Assembly (NCBI GenBank): GCA_009733575.1
Contig: ML769650.1
Coordinates: forward strand, 1 to 64,000
Source of the DNA: Gymnopus androsaceus JB14
Lineage: Eukaryota; Basidiomycota; Agaricomycetes; Agaricales; Omphalotaceae
Direction of reading: 5' to 3'
Length of the DNA stretch: 64,000 bases
Made by a program: the position numbers and the translations under genes. Position 1 is the first letter of the stretch, and each line of letters starts with the position of its first letter. A model generated the notes under the pieces. That model was not told the DNA's origin. It was given only the letters and a program-made list of their open reading frames with translations, and did not search any database. Below are positions 22,032 to 33,491 of this stretch, piece by piece.

Positions 22032-22508
22032 CAAGGGGCGTTCAAGACGTAGATTCACTAAACTGACTCTGGAAAAAGTGAAAGCAAGGACCCCAAGAGT
22101 ACCCTACTACTTTAAATTAATATCCGATGATAGCCGCTCAATTTTGTGCTCCAAAAGGTAACTCTGTCGTAACTCTATCGGATTTGCACAGCTTGCGGAG
22201 ACCGGTCATTGCTGCAATGCGAAAAGTCGGATGGGCGCTAAACTTGTTCTTCCAGTTCTTGCACTTCAGTGAGGCTCTCTCAATCATATCTCAGCCCAGA
22301 AAAAAAATCCAAAGAGGCAAATTAACATAAATTTGCATAATAATTTGAATGAGAACAAGTCCGAAGTTACTTTATTGGCTCAGTAAAAAGATGTGCTCAA
22401 GAGGTGTAATTAGTGAAGTGGCTGTGTTTTTCAGGACCCCGGGACCCAAAGTAGTAGTACTACCTGGGGGTAGTCGGTTTAGTGAATCTACTTTTTGAAC
22501 GCCCCTTG
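22032..22508. mobile_element. 477-bp hAT-type MITE with 8-bp TSD
   Basis: Terminal repeats CAAGGGGCGTTCAA plus a further shared GTAGATTCACTAAAC give about 36 bp of inverted match. The duplication acctcctc flanks both ends (22,024-22,031 and 22,509-22,516). An 8-bp TSD with a CAAGGGGC-like end is typical for hAT. No transposase ORF. Confidence 0.85.
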
Positions 22509-22631
22509 ACCTCCTCTTGTAAAAATCAACTGTAAATTTTGGACACATTTCAGCTTCAAGTGTAAATTTCTGACTTGTTGGTGTATGATTTCTATAGTTC
22601 ATACAGGATGACGAGTACAATGAAAGGTAAG

Positions 22632-23690
22632 CTACCAGTTTAGCCTACCAGTCCTCATATACAACAAAACTTCATCTTGTCCTATAATTGCAGCTGTTCG
22701 GAATTGCTGCAAAGTCCGGGAAATGCCCAAAATCTCATCATACATGTGCTTCCCAGTCTGCACCCGGACTGCATCAACTTCGTCAACTGCTTCCAGCTTC
22801 AAAATAGCAAGCCGATACTCAAACCGCTTGAGTGTACTCTGCATCTTATCATCTGCCTTCACTACAACCATAGCATCTCCATATTTGATGTACTTTGAAT
22901 GCAGTTTACTGAAAAACTTCGATGTGCTGTTGTGAACACCAATGAGAGCCTTGTATTCCTGGAAAATGTTGCGGACATTATTGAATGAAGTTGAAATGTA
23001 GTAATGGGTAGACACTAAACAAGATATTAGAGCAAATAAAAAATCTGTTGAATGAGGATACACACACATGTGTGGCCCTATTCGTCTCCCCATCAAAGTT
23101 GAGAATGTATTCAATCTCATCCAAGTCATCTTCCTCAATCCGATGCTTAGATGAGGATAAAGATTGGGAATGGCCTTGAGAGAAATCAGGGACTATGTGC
23201 TGCTGTTCATTGTTGTGATCAGCTTGATGCTTGACCGAATACGAAGTTGAAGGAATCTGAGATGACCCTTAACAGTACCAGATTCATGGTTGATTGGCAT
23301 CTTGAAACTGCAAAATTGATTACAGCTTGAATAGCGGCTACTGCAAGAAATGAATGTCTTACAATGCACTGTCTACAATTATTATTTTTTCTTGGTCCTT
23401 GGTTGCAGCCTTTCGCCTACAAGCAAAGAGGAGGTCAACTAAGAGAATAAGCATTATTGATCTGCACACCATTCAACATATCAGTTTTGTTCCTCTTCAA
23501 TTGCATCTGCATATTTCTGCCGTCTGTGCATTGTTATTTTGCTTCGATTTCTGTTGCAGTAGATTCAATAAGAGATCAGAAAGCTAATGTGCACAGAAAC
23601 ATACATAGAATAATTTTGAGCATTGACTTTGCTCCTTGCTGCTTTTTTCTCCTTCAAAGTCTTGTATTTTTTGGCAACCATGAGGGAAGT
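22632..23690 (-). pseudogene. Unrecognised basic-protein gene, partly decayed
   Basis: The ATG near 23,683 starts MVAKKYKTLKEKKAARSKV, a very basic helix. After a short intron come HRRQKYADAIEEEQ and a stop or frame loss. Further exons give SLSSSKHRIEEDDLDEIEYI near 23,100 and, after an intron, a helical C-terminal region (FQEYKALIGVHN, YIKYGDAMVVVKADDKMQ, LAILKLEAVDEVDAVRVQTG) ending near 22,640. The gene converges on the one at 17,983. Introns and upstream DNA contain the 17-bp motif. I do not recognise it; exon joins are tentative. Confidence 0.4.
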
Positions 23691-24019
23691 TGAATGAGTG
23701 GGAAATGACTCGGAGGTGCAATACCAGTTCTGATTGCAGGGATGGGTTAGGCTTCCTGTCAGGTATTTACAGTTGAGTGATGAAGTCCTGGACTGTAAAG
23801 AATATACACACCTGGCACCAGAAAAGCAGCTGTCTGGAATTTACAGTTGTCAGGACCAGGTCAGACTGTCTGAATTTTACAGCTAGATATATGCTAGGTT
23901 GTTGTCAGAAATTTACAGCTGAGTGAGCAAGGCTAGACTGTAGAAATTATACACACCTGGCACCTCAAGACACGGTCAGACTGTCTGAACTCTGTCTGAA
24001 TTTTACACCTGCTATGTAT

Positions 24020-24585
24020 GCTGTACTTACTACTGATTGATTGAGCTTCGAAGTCAAATTGTCAGACTCACCCTATTGTGTCAATGTGACTATCTCAAAG
24101 CTTGGATTTAGTTTGATAAAAGATATCGCTTGAGAAGTTTGAATTTTGGAAAGAATAGAATGTGTGATACTAAAGGTGTTTTAGTTGAAGTCGAAGGTAT
24201 GTGCTTACTGCAAATTGACTAAGCTTTTGAGTCGATTCCAATCGTCAGACCTATCCTACACCGAGACTTCATCAATGTAATTATCTCAAAACTTGGATTT
24301 AGTTCAATGGAAGATATCACTTGAGAACTTTGAATTTTGAAATTAATTGAATGTGAAATATTAAAGGTGTTTTAGTTGAAGTCGATGGTAGGTACTTACT
24401 GCGAATTGACTAAGCTTTTGAGTCGATTCCAATTGTCAGACCTATCCTACACCAAGACTCTGTCAATGCAATTACCTCAAAACTCAGATACAGTTTTACA
24501 GAAGATATCACTTGAGAACTATGAATTTTGAAATTAATCAAAAGGTGTTTTAGTTCAAGTCAAGGGTAGGTACTTACTGCGAATG
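24020..24585. repeat. Tandem array with 178-191-bp period
   Basis: The word cttactgc(a/g)aattgact recurs: anchors at 24,026 (degenerate), 24,204, 24,395 and 24,573. Units share agatatcRcttgagaac, tttgaattttg and aaaggtgttttagttgaagtc. No ORF. Confidence 0.8.
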
Positions 24586-24803
24586 GGGAGTTTTGTCAAA
24601 AATGTACAGTTTCTCAAAGTGATTTCTGACTGTCAATAATATACAACTCTGGTAGGCTGTATGGTGGAATGTAATTTGGCTACACCTTGATGTAAATTGA
24701 CATGACGTGTGCTCCACCAGGGCTTAAATTTCTGCACACTATGCAACATAGGGCCTTTTTATACTACATATTTCTTAACATATAGCATGTAAATTTAAGA
24801 CAC

Positions 24804-25527
24804 TTCAGAATCATGTCACAGGATATGTGCAACTGTCATTTCTTGACATCGAAAACAAATAATCTGGCGATCTCTGTCTTCTTCAACCAACCACCAATCC
24901 AATGCACAATCCGTTACTGGCATTAAAATCTTGGAACCTCAGGGGGGAGGTAGAGATACCCTAGTGTGTTTTTTTTTTCATATTTTTTTTTGTCTGGAAT
25001 AGCTAGACTGAATGTTTACAAGTCCTAGAGATGACAACGGTGATCTCATAGCGCCTGAAAACATCTTGAATCATGTCGATCTCTCCTGTGAGCATCTAGC
25101 CACCCCACGCATATTCAAGGATCCAGTGTTTCCTGAACAAATATACATGGTTTGTGCTGAACAAAGAGCATGTCGTTGTGATTATCTATGTGAGTGTCTT
25201 ATTAATGCTGTATTCCCGAATCCAAACTGATTTAGGGTCTGAGTAGTCTGCATTTCGGATGTTTATCTCAGGCTCTACTACCTTGCACTACCTGAAATGT
25301 CACTTTACCAACGCCTTCTACAATTAGCACTAGAATAGAAGCCCAGTTATCATTCACTTTCATAAGTCCTGAGCATCTCGAACTGCCTGAGAAGCTTTGC
25401 GTAATCAACAATGATGCTATTTTTTCATACAATAATAGTACAAGCACTAGCAACATTTGCGTGACTTTGCTTCCCCTCGTACGATCCATGCCTTCCGAAC
25501 TGCATGAAGAAGCTTGGTGTACTTGAA
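24804..25527. other. Mostly non-coding; one weak ORF
   Basis: A plus ORF of 72 codons at 25,012-25,230 holds several Cys (CAEQRACRCDYLCEC) but no context supports it. Otherwise I see nothing. Confidence 0.35.
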
Positions 25528-27639
25528 TCAAAGACCTGGAAAAGCAGCCTCAAAGTCATCATAACTGCTACCATACTTCCCTGAAAATTCCTCATAGACA
25601 AATTGCGCATTACTTAGCTTTACAGCCTCTGACTTGTAATCCTTCAAATCAAACACCCTTTCCCAGTCTTTGAGTGGGGTCATGAGTCCACGCTCAACAT
25701 TACCGGTCTCCCAGTATTGGACCACATCATCAAGGGAGTTAGCTTGTGGGATGCGAGAAGGCTGTATATGAGAAGGAGTTTGGGGAGGAGTCGGTGGTAG
25801 TGGGCATGTTTCCACCTGTTGAATATTTTTGGAACTACGAGATGGACTCGGAGTTGATGAATAGACTTGTATAGAGATGCAATCAGTAAATATAGCTAGT
25901 GAATAATCACAAAATATACCTGGTAAAGGCCTAGCATTATTTATACATGGAGTATGGTGCCGTGAGGGTGTTGCAGGGGTGTCGACATCCAATTCTTTGA
26001 TATTTCCTCCAGTTTTTGCATCATTCGATGCTCCAAATACAGTATATCAGTCCGAGAAATAGCATCGCTGACATTGCGAGTGCCCATGAATGTCTCATGA
26101 CATTCCAAGGTGCGGTCGGTCATCATGATGTCGCTGAAGCCTTCTTCGTATGTCATTAGCTCATCCAAAAGATATCGCATGATTGTACCGACCTAGGCCT
26201 ATGAGCAACGGACAAGCAGAAAAAATGAGCTGTGAAACACTCAACATACATTCTCGCTAGAAGACCATCCCCCCCACCACTTGACTGCTTTGAGACTCCA
26301 TTTGTGATCAGCCCACATGAAGCGGTATTGGGCTCCACCGCAGCGAAAACAATGGGTGGTGAATTTCCCTCGTCTACCATTCATTAACTCTGATGCATTG
26401 ACAATACTTTCTATCAAGTTCTCGATGCCCGAACGACTTGTATTCTCCCCAAACCTCAGCTGTCCCGTCGAAGCAATTCCAGGAAAGACATAGTCAGAGT
26501 CAATCAGTGGTCACTGAACAAGTGTCTGCAGGTGACTGATCCATGCAGTCATATGTGTGTAGCAGTCAAACTTGGGATGATCTGGGTCATACGGAATACG
26601 ATAAATTTGAACTGAAAGTACAATGAGCATTGCACAGTTGTAACACATTTTTTTTGTAAAATTTCGAATCTCTTACCCTTAGTCGGATCCTTGTTTGTCT
26701 TGCGAAAGATCAAACGAAACTCAATATAACAAATACCGTTATCAGATACTAAGGCAAGTTTAAGGTCTTTGAACACAAAATTAATGAGTTCATCATTCCT
26801 GTGTACCAGAATATATGAACATGGGCCATTATACATCAACTGTGCCCTTAGATCATACCTTGTCCACAAATTGAAAGCTGTAGAAGCAAACACTTTGAAG
26901 TAGAGCTGTTGTGTGAGTGTGAACTTTTTGCGGCCCTCCGGTGAATCCAAGTAGTCGAAGAGAATCTTCAAATCCTTTGGAAGCATTGGTAGGGCCTGTG
27001 TCGATGTTCCGGTCCTGTTCTCGCGGTTCTTGAGCAACTCATAGTACACTCGATAGTCTGCCTCAAAAACAGGGTTTCCTTCCCACTCGTTTGTATGTGC
27101 ATTATACTTCCAGAATTCACCCTGGCATCCCAATACACTGTAACATCCATGAGATACAGAAATAAATTGAAGAAATAGTGAACGCACCGCTCAAAGTAAT
27201 CCTTGAATGCTGACCAGATACCCTCGGCGGTAGCGAAACCCTTCCCATTATGATCGCATTTGAATGCAGTGAGTAAGCGTAGAGCTAACGGTGTATTCTT
27301 TGACAGCAAGTCAAAAGCAAGGGCCAGCCCTTCCAACTCATCTGTCGAGCTCTGTGCATCTGGCTCCATCTGTGCACCTGCCCACTCAAATACCCATTTC
27401 TTTCCACTTTTCACATATCTGGCATATCCTTTCTTCGTTCTGGAAGACTTGTACCAGTCATCAGTGGTCTGGCGGGTATGATTGAGTAGTCGGGAGGTCG
27501 AGGGATTGCTGGTGTTCAATGCAGAACCAGAGGTTGCTGCATTTTTCTTTGAAGCATGCTTGCAACAAGTTTGAGATTTTGGAGTAGCAGGCGGAGTAGT
27601 AAGGGGTTCAATAGAGTGTGTTGTCCTCGTTGCGGGCAT
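25528..27639 (-). pseudogene. Crypton-like tyrosine recombinase
   Basis: Exons: 27,639-27,188; 27,138-26,677; 26,611-26,250; 26,192 downwards. The N-terminal region has KKGYARYVKSGKKWVFEW and ATAEGIWSAFKDYF. Exon 2 gives EGNPVFEADYRVYYELL and FNLWTRYDLRAQL, which should hold the first catalytic Arg. Exon 3 has RIPYDPDHPKFDCYTHMTAW and the HxxR box THCFRCGGAQYRFM, followed by WWGGW; exon 4 has MRYLLDEL with the probable nucleophile Tyr. The C-terminal DDVVQYWETGN...PLKDW is typical of this fungal group. A TGA at 26,511-26,513, a Cys in HCFRCGG where family members have Arg, and a frameshift near 26,000 indicate decay. The ATG at 27,639 was preferred because a stop lies upstream. Confidence 0.85.
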
Positions 27640-28847
27640 CGATGTAGTTTCGTAGATAGTCACCTTCTTTCTCAAGTACTCTCAAGTGTCAGTCTTAGAC
27701 GGTTCAGATGAAGCAAAGAATGAGTGTCATATTTCAGCGGTTCAGATGGGAGTTGTAAGTTAAAGACAGTTCACGAGCTTGAATCTGCGGCGATGGGCAG
27801 CTGTTTAAATTTTATGGTTGGGCATTTGGCGCATGTAAGTTAAATTTGGTTGATTTATGACCTACTTAATTTTGAAAAGTGACAATTATCACTGCCTATT
27901 CACATTTTGTCACTACTTACTATTGTGGTATTGATGGCATTGGTACTTGAGCCTTACATCCTGTTTGTATTTCAAGTTCATTCATGGTACTGTATCATTT
28001 TAAGTGAGAGTACACTGTGGATAGGGATTCCTGCCATAGCTTTGACTCGAGAGACAGAGGATTTAGAGAAGGAATTGAAGGTAAGTCACTAGTTCAATTG
28101 TAGCATTCAAACTATTTGACATCTATCCTGTTCATAGGCTTTCAGTAATGGGGACTATCACGTCGGATTTGTAGGCCCAGAGATGGCACTCAACAACCGG
28201 TTCCATGAACTGGTTATTGAGAGCCGGAAATTCCAACGCAATATCATAGCTGCTGTTGTAGACGAGTCCCATAATATATCCGAGTGGGGTACCGATGACT
28301 TCCGCCCGATTTTGGACGTATTTCTGCACTTCTTGGACGCTTACCTCTCGGTCTCCCGATCCTCGCTGCTTCTGCAACAGTGGCACCTGAAGTCATCACT
28401 CACATTGAAGACAAGCTTGGAATCGGTGGGCGTTGCGAGCATATTGCGGTTTCGAATGAGAAGCCAAATGTCTCTCTTGCTGTTCGAATCATGCAGCACC
28501 CTCCGGATAGCTATGTGGATCTCCTTACCCTCTTTCCAAAAAATCCAACCTGCACAGAGGACTTTGAACAGACACTTATCTATGTCAACAGCCGTCAAGA
28601 AGCTGAACGCATTCAGGACTTCTTGCGCAAACATGCACCTGAGCATATCGATGGCACATGATTTGAGTTTTACCATTGTTACATTGCTGATGACCGTAAA
28701 ACATATGTCGAGGATGCAATTGCCAGTGGGTTTTTGCGCGCAGTACCAGCCACTGATCTGTCAGCGACTAGTTCCCCACAACACGAGGTACCAGGCGTCA
28801 CGACTTCTGACTTAGGCAAAGACAAGAACGATGAGGAAAAGAGAAGA

Positions 28848-29213
28848 TGATATTTGAGAACTAGGAGATATTGACGAGATTGAAGCTAAGGACTATGCTA
28901 CAGCTACAACTACTATATATACTAAAGTACAAACCCTAAGCCCTATACCCTATACCCTAGCTGTGTGGTAACAACGCATGAAACGATAAAAGACAACAAG
29001 TAAACGACAATAAGTAATGATAGGTCGATCGTACAAGTATGGACATGCTAGCATGTGTTATGATCGGAAACGATCATACTCTGATCGACAGAACCTAATT
29101 AGTATAGCCGCGCGTCTAGTCAAGTGCGCGCTTATGTAGATATACAAGAGTAAATAAAGGAAAATGATAAGGAATAATACCATGTGTTTGATAAGATAAG
29201 AATGTTCGTAACA
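28848..29213 (-). repeat. Solo LTR inside the helicase gene
   Basis: On the minus strand it starts TGTTACGAAC and ends ATATCA, a TG...CA unit of 366 bp. It separates the sequence coding EEKRR from that coding CTDALGM in the helicase. Flanking pentamers (gaaga and ctgac) do not match, so the simple target duplication has been lost. The start resembles the gypsy LTR start (TGTTACGACC). Confidence 0.65.
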
Positions 29214-29701
29214 CTGACGCTCTAGGCATGGTAAGACTAATCTTTCCTTTTGTGTGCTAACTAATGTATTATTAGGGTATGGACTTTCGTTGTATCAAGC
29301 GAGTCTACTTTTGGATGCCCCCTCAGCCATTTAATTCACTTATCCAAAAGCTTGGGCGCTGTGTTCAGGTTTTCACAGAGCTCGGTGAGGCTGTTCTGCT
29401 CATTACGCTGTTGAGTTTGATGTGGATAGTTGTGAGATGGATGAGGGTGATCCGGACTTGGATGTTGATGAGGAACCTGAATGGGAAGAGCGTACGTATG
29501 AGATACCGGAGGAAGATAGCGATGAGGAAGGTGTGGATGTTCCTGAGGGTGGCACGACGGAAGTGGTTGAGCTTCAAGATAACGATGTCGATATGAGCGA
29601 AGGGACAGATAGCAAGCCTGCGACCCCTGAACCAGAGGCTCTACCATCAACGGAGCCACCTTCCAAGCACCGAAAAGTCAAGTGGAAGAAGGTACTCACT
29701 C

Positions 29702-30466
29702 AGGACCCTTGTTTATAGACTAAGAGGTCGATCCAAAAGTTCGGACAAAATTTTCAATTTCAGAGCAAAAGGTCTGTCCGAAAGTTTGGACAAAAACATT
29801 GCATAGCCACCAAAGGTTGAGGCAAAGGTTCGGACATGTACCTGATAGTGCGCAGAGGTTGGGTTGAAAGTTCGGACAGACTGTCATTGTGTAGTAATTA
29901 GAACTAGTCTATAATATTTGAACAAAGACTATAGAATTGCCCAATTCGGCGATGAAAATAATAATAATAATCTAGCCACAACAGGCTACATCCCATGCCT
30001 TCCTAGTTTCGGTGGCTGACAGTGACATTTCCAAAACTACAAATGGTTTTTCAGTATCCACTTCAGCCTGGAAGATTTTCAACGATTTCTTGGACCAGCA
30101 CGAGACCATTGGAAAGGCAGAAGCAAGTCTAACCAAGCGACGTCGAGGGAACACCTCTGAAAGCCTGGAAAATGAAGAGGATGATGCAGATATCGATCAT
30201 TGACTTTATGCTTGCTAATTTTGGATTGTAGACATGTAGCTTGTAGAATATGTAGAACAGTGTAGAATCACGGTATTTTGCAAGAATTTTGCAATATTGA
30301 ATAAAATATATGTTAGGCCAAAAGTTCGGACAACCGGAAAAAAATTCTGAGGTTAGGCCAGGAATTCGGACATGAAAAAAAAATTTGGCCAAAAAAAAGT
30401 TCGGACACGGACCCCGAAATTGGGAAAATTTCTGACTCGACCTCTTAGTCTATAAACAAGGGTCCT
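29702..30466. mobile_element. 765-bp TIR element with 8-bp TSD inside the helicase gene
   Basis: Perfect terminal inverted repeats of about 30 bp begin AGGACCCTTGTTTATAGACT. The duplication actcactc flanks both ends (29,694-29,701 and 30,467-30,474). Internally the word aaaagttcggacaaa recurs several times. A 63-codon ORF (30,012-30,203) reads AWKIFNDFLDQHETIGKAEA and an acidic end, perhaps a transposase C-terminal remnant. The 8-bp TSD fits hAT or a relative. Confidence 0.85.
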
Positions 30467-30706
30467 ACTCACTCGAATTGAAGCACGCGACCGCTGGTAC
30501 CTCCTTTGGTTTATTCTGACCACAAAATGTTGTCGTATTCCCTGGAACAGGTTTTACAACAATGCAAGCAAAGGTAATTCTGATCACTCTACACGCATTC
30601 ACGGGATTGTTCGGGAGGAAGATGATTTAGTGTAAGGAATCCAATTACAGTCCATGTATCAATCTGACCTAGCGCAATCTTGCAGAATTAATTTAGATTA
30701 GTAGTA

Positions 30707-31956
30707 CTAGTCCATCGCGTCTATAAATGACATGATATTATCTAAATCCCCATATGGTTCCTCATCATCAATTGCAAGATCCTCTACTGTAACTTCATAG
30801 TTGTCCCGTTCCGCTGCTTCTTCTGACTGTTCTCGAGCATCTGCTGAATCCCCAACAGTTGCTTCCACTTGACCCAAATTCTCTATGATGCGAGAATCCT
30901 TTCGGAAGGCCCGGTAAGCCCCTCGCGTATCAGGATACTTGGATCCATCTTCAAGAAGATCGCACCTGGAGTCAATATACTGATTTGTCTCTCGATTTTC
31001 AACATAGCTCTGGATCTGGTTATCCTTCAAAGCTTGTACAAGGTGTTCGACCTCCTTTGTCATGTCAGGAATGGTATGTTGGGTTCCGAAACTAGAAATC
31101 TCGAAGTTTTTCTGGACAGTCTGCATTGCGTTTCGAAGCTCTTGGATGCAAACAGTTATCATGGAAAGCCAATCCCAGCTGCGATTGCTACCTTTCGCAT
31201 TGTAGATGACCTAGCAGTTGTTAATTAATGGTGAGATTGTTTACTGACATTCATACCTTGGCCCAGAAGTTCTGATGCTCTTGAAGCAAATCAATCTCCT
31301 TAAATGAGTTGGGCTTTCCGGTCAGGTTCACAAGCCAGTTATGAAGGAAAAATTTTCTATACCAAATGTAAGTTGCTTTAGCGAGTATATATGATTAATG
31401 CTCACCGTAGTTCTGGGTAGGTGGCGAGGCGTCCAAGAGTTTCGAATATTGCATCAGCGTACTTGGGCTTCGTTTTTTTGGAGCGCATCATCACCATCCA
31501 CACCTTGAAAACATTGATGACGTGTCCAATATCTCCGGCCTTTATTGCGTGCACAATTTTGAGGTAAATCAACGCATCCCGATTGTAGAGGATTGCATTC
31601 TCGAATGTGGTATCCCGGTAAGGCCTTTTTGTTAGTTCATGGTAGGCACGAGAAGTGAAAAGATTTCTGTAGACTTCTTCCAATACTCTATCAAAATCCT
31701 CCTTGGTTGCCCTCTTTGCCCATTGGTCAAGGCCATCCTGTCCACAGAACAGTCGGAACCCATCCACAACATGCGCCGCTACTGAAATCTGCAGGAGCTC
31801 ATGTGAGGGTTTCCACGGTGCAGCTTTGGAGGATTGCCAGCCAGCAATGATGTTTTTTCAGTTCAGGTAATTGTTTTCCCACCATAAACCTGAGCCAGGA
31901 TGCTTTGAGTTCGGTTTCCCCCAATGCTCGTTGACAACAAGGCGGCAGCCCGCCAT
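30707..31956 (-). pseudogene. DUF6589-like protein gene, C-terminal part
   Basis: From an ATG at 31,956 the frame reads VNEHWGKPNS, a TGA after NNYLN, then SHELLQISVAAHVVDGFRL, NAILYNRDALIYLKIVHAIK and GDIGHVINVFKVWM. After an intron at about 31,400-31,330 it has HNWLVNLTGK and after another it continues to FRKD and an acidic end (VEDLAIDDEEPYGDL) at 30,707. The RD-LIY...GDIGHV pattern is what I remember for the C-terminal half of DUF6589 proteins. The N-terminal half is not adjacent; 14.9-16.6 kb holds an N-terminal half on the other strand. Confidence 0.6.
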
Positions 31957-32299
31957 TTTTGCGTGAAAGATAGTAAATTAATGTATTAAGTATTTGATTG
32001 AGCGCCTGTTGCGCGCTTGCGATGTGGTGACTGAGGTCCCACTACCAGAAATAGCTCAATCACCGAGAAACTATTGAAAAATTTTCATTCCAATCATTCC
32101 GAGACAGCGAGGCCTTCTGGCTTTCCATAGCAAGGACCATGCAGCTTTGTCTCGTTCCTCATCATGCAGTCAGGTTTTAGATGGTGCATTCCATACTTGA
32201 CATGAGGCTGCGCTGGCAGCTCAGGTTTCTAGCTCAGGTGCAACCATCTCTCCTTCTTCCAATATAGATTTTCCTCCTTATGTCATATTATCTTATACT

Positions 32300-32659
32300 G
32301 ATTTTTCTGAATCAATTATTCACTGTCCAATGCCGCTAGACGCTACTCAGTCCGAAATTGAAATATATGAATGAGTTACTCATCCTTACAACACCAATGC
32401 TTATGAAACACTACTAGACCAATATAATTTGACAGGTCAATACTCTCTCCTTCACAATCTCTACCATGGTTTTCCTATTGGTGATCTTCCGGAGCTGGAC
32501 AAAACCATCATAATTGATAATCACCCTTTGGTAGCAGACAACCTTGACGTGGTTTATGACTATATCACCACCAAAATAGATGCTGGTCGGATGTCTGGTC
32601 CTTTCTCACAATTAGAGATTGTGAATATATTTTTTTGCATTGTTGAATGCTTTAAGTGA
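32300..32659 (+). pseudogene. Fragment of a reverse-transcriptase element
   Basis: The frame NTNAYETLLDQYNLTGQYSL, LYHGFPIGDLPEL and a terminal GRMSGPFSQLEI resembles the region before the RT palm in DIRS-like/retroelement ORFs of basidiomycetes. A TGA follows EIYE near 32,371. The RT core itself is absent. Confidence 0.5.
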
Positions 32660-32769
32660 ACTGGTTTCATCCTAAGGTTGGCTTATGCAGCATTCACGTC
32701 TATTAAAGTGTCTTTAATGGCAACTTAGGTAAATATGAAGCAGACTTAAGATTATTTATGGGACTTCAG

Positions 32770-33491
32770 TACAGTATTTAACCACTCCTTTGTACATGAT
32801 CACTCCTTTGTACAGTGACATTTTCCAAAGCCAAGATGCATCTGGGTAAGTACAAATGGTGTTCAAATTTAAGATATGTGATGTATCAAGGTCCAACATG
32901 CTCAACTATGTACATATTCATGTATGCCCCCTCAGGGTAGATAGATTGGTATAATTTTTATAGGAAGCCAAAAAAGAAAATCAGATATCATGCAATCAAT
33001 AATTTTTTTCATGGTATAATTTTTTTGTCAGTAGATGTGGATGAGCTTTACAATCATGTAGATATCCATATGTTGGTACTTGACACCAATATTTGAGGAG
33101 AAATTCAAATTTTATAGTTTTGATGAGAATAGGGAAAGTGTTCATTGAGTGTCATATGTGATATTACGGAGGTCCTGGGGCCCAGGATAGGTGTCATTCA
33201 GATAGATGCAATGTAAAAACGTTATTTTAGGCCCAGAGCGCATCTCAAAAGATGCCAGAACCGCATGCAGAATGGGGTGTACAAAGGAGTGATTTTGACC
33301 ATTTTTGCATATCCGAGAACAATCCTGCCACAGCACATCCATTTCTCCACCAAATTGAATGCAATTTTGGGATTTACCCCTTCTGATACCCAGCTTTCGA
33401 TTGGGAAACTCTTTAGAGTACCAATCCTGGTAGTTTATGCGCAGTGAGCAAAATACGGATTTGGTGTACAAAGGAGTGGTTAAATACTGTA
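32770..33491. mobile_element. 722-bp pogo/mariner-type MITE
   Basis: The left end TACAGTATTTAACCACTCCT is inverted exactly at the right end, with TA at both boundaries. The subterminal word cactcctttgtac occurs twice on the left and as gtacaaaggagtg twice on the right. The ends match those of the pogo-like transposon at 62,741. The 109-codon minus ORF inside has no domain. Confidence 0.85.

Larger units (their letters stand above)
22529..24803. repeat. Right cluster of the 17-bp quasi-palindromic motif
   Basis: Copies occur at about 22,530, 22,561, 23,756 (ctgtcaggtatttacag), 23,830 (ctgtctggaatttacag), 23,866 (ctgtctgaattttacag), 23,903, 23,992 and 24,787 (atgtaaatttaagacac). Most here are in the opposite orientation to those at 18.3-18.6 kb. 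The densest part (23,750-24,010) repeats the intron array of the left gene inverted, including cagactgtctga and ctggcacc words. Confidence 0.65.
28010..30637 (+). pseudogene. RecQ-like DEAH helicase, 5' truncated and twice interrupted
   Basis: Readable segments: GIPAIALTRETEDLEKELK; after an intron, GFVGPEMALN and motif II VVDESHNISEWG (family DEAH, here DESH); motif III-like ASATVAPEV; motif IV-like QTLIYVNSRQEAERI; then, right of a solo LTR, CTDALGM split by an intron from GMDFRCIKRV (motif V) and the motif VI-like QKLGRC. An acidic tail follows, then a 765-bp TIR element, then RWYLLWFILTTKCCRIPWNR and a TAA near 30,637. The Walker A region (GKS/T) is absent, so the 5' end is missing. RecQ helicases unwind DNA; this copy cannot be functional. 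It is divergent from the tyrosine recombinase. Confidence 0.8.

Noticed and set aside
28925..28968. Telomere-like accctaagccctataccctat repeats
   Set aside because: Only about four irregular units, and they lie inside the solo LTR; not a telomere or reliable interstitial telomeric array.
33142..33471. 109-codon minus ORF inside the 722-bp MITE
   Set aside because: No resemblance to a transposase; the element is built from its termini and the ORF is probably chance.
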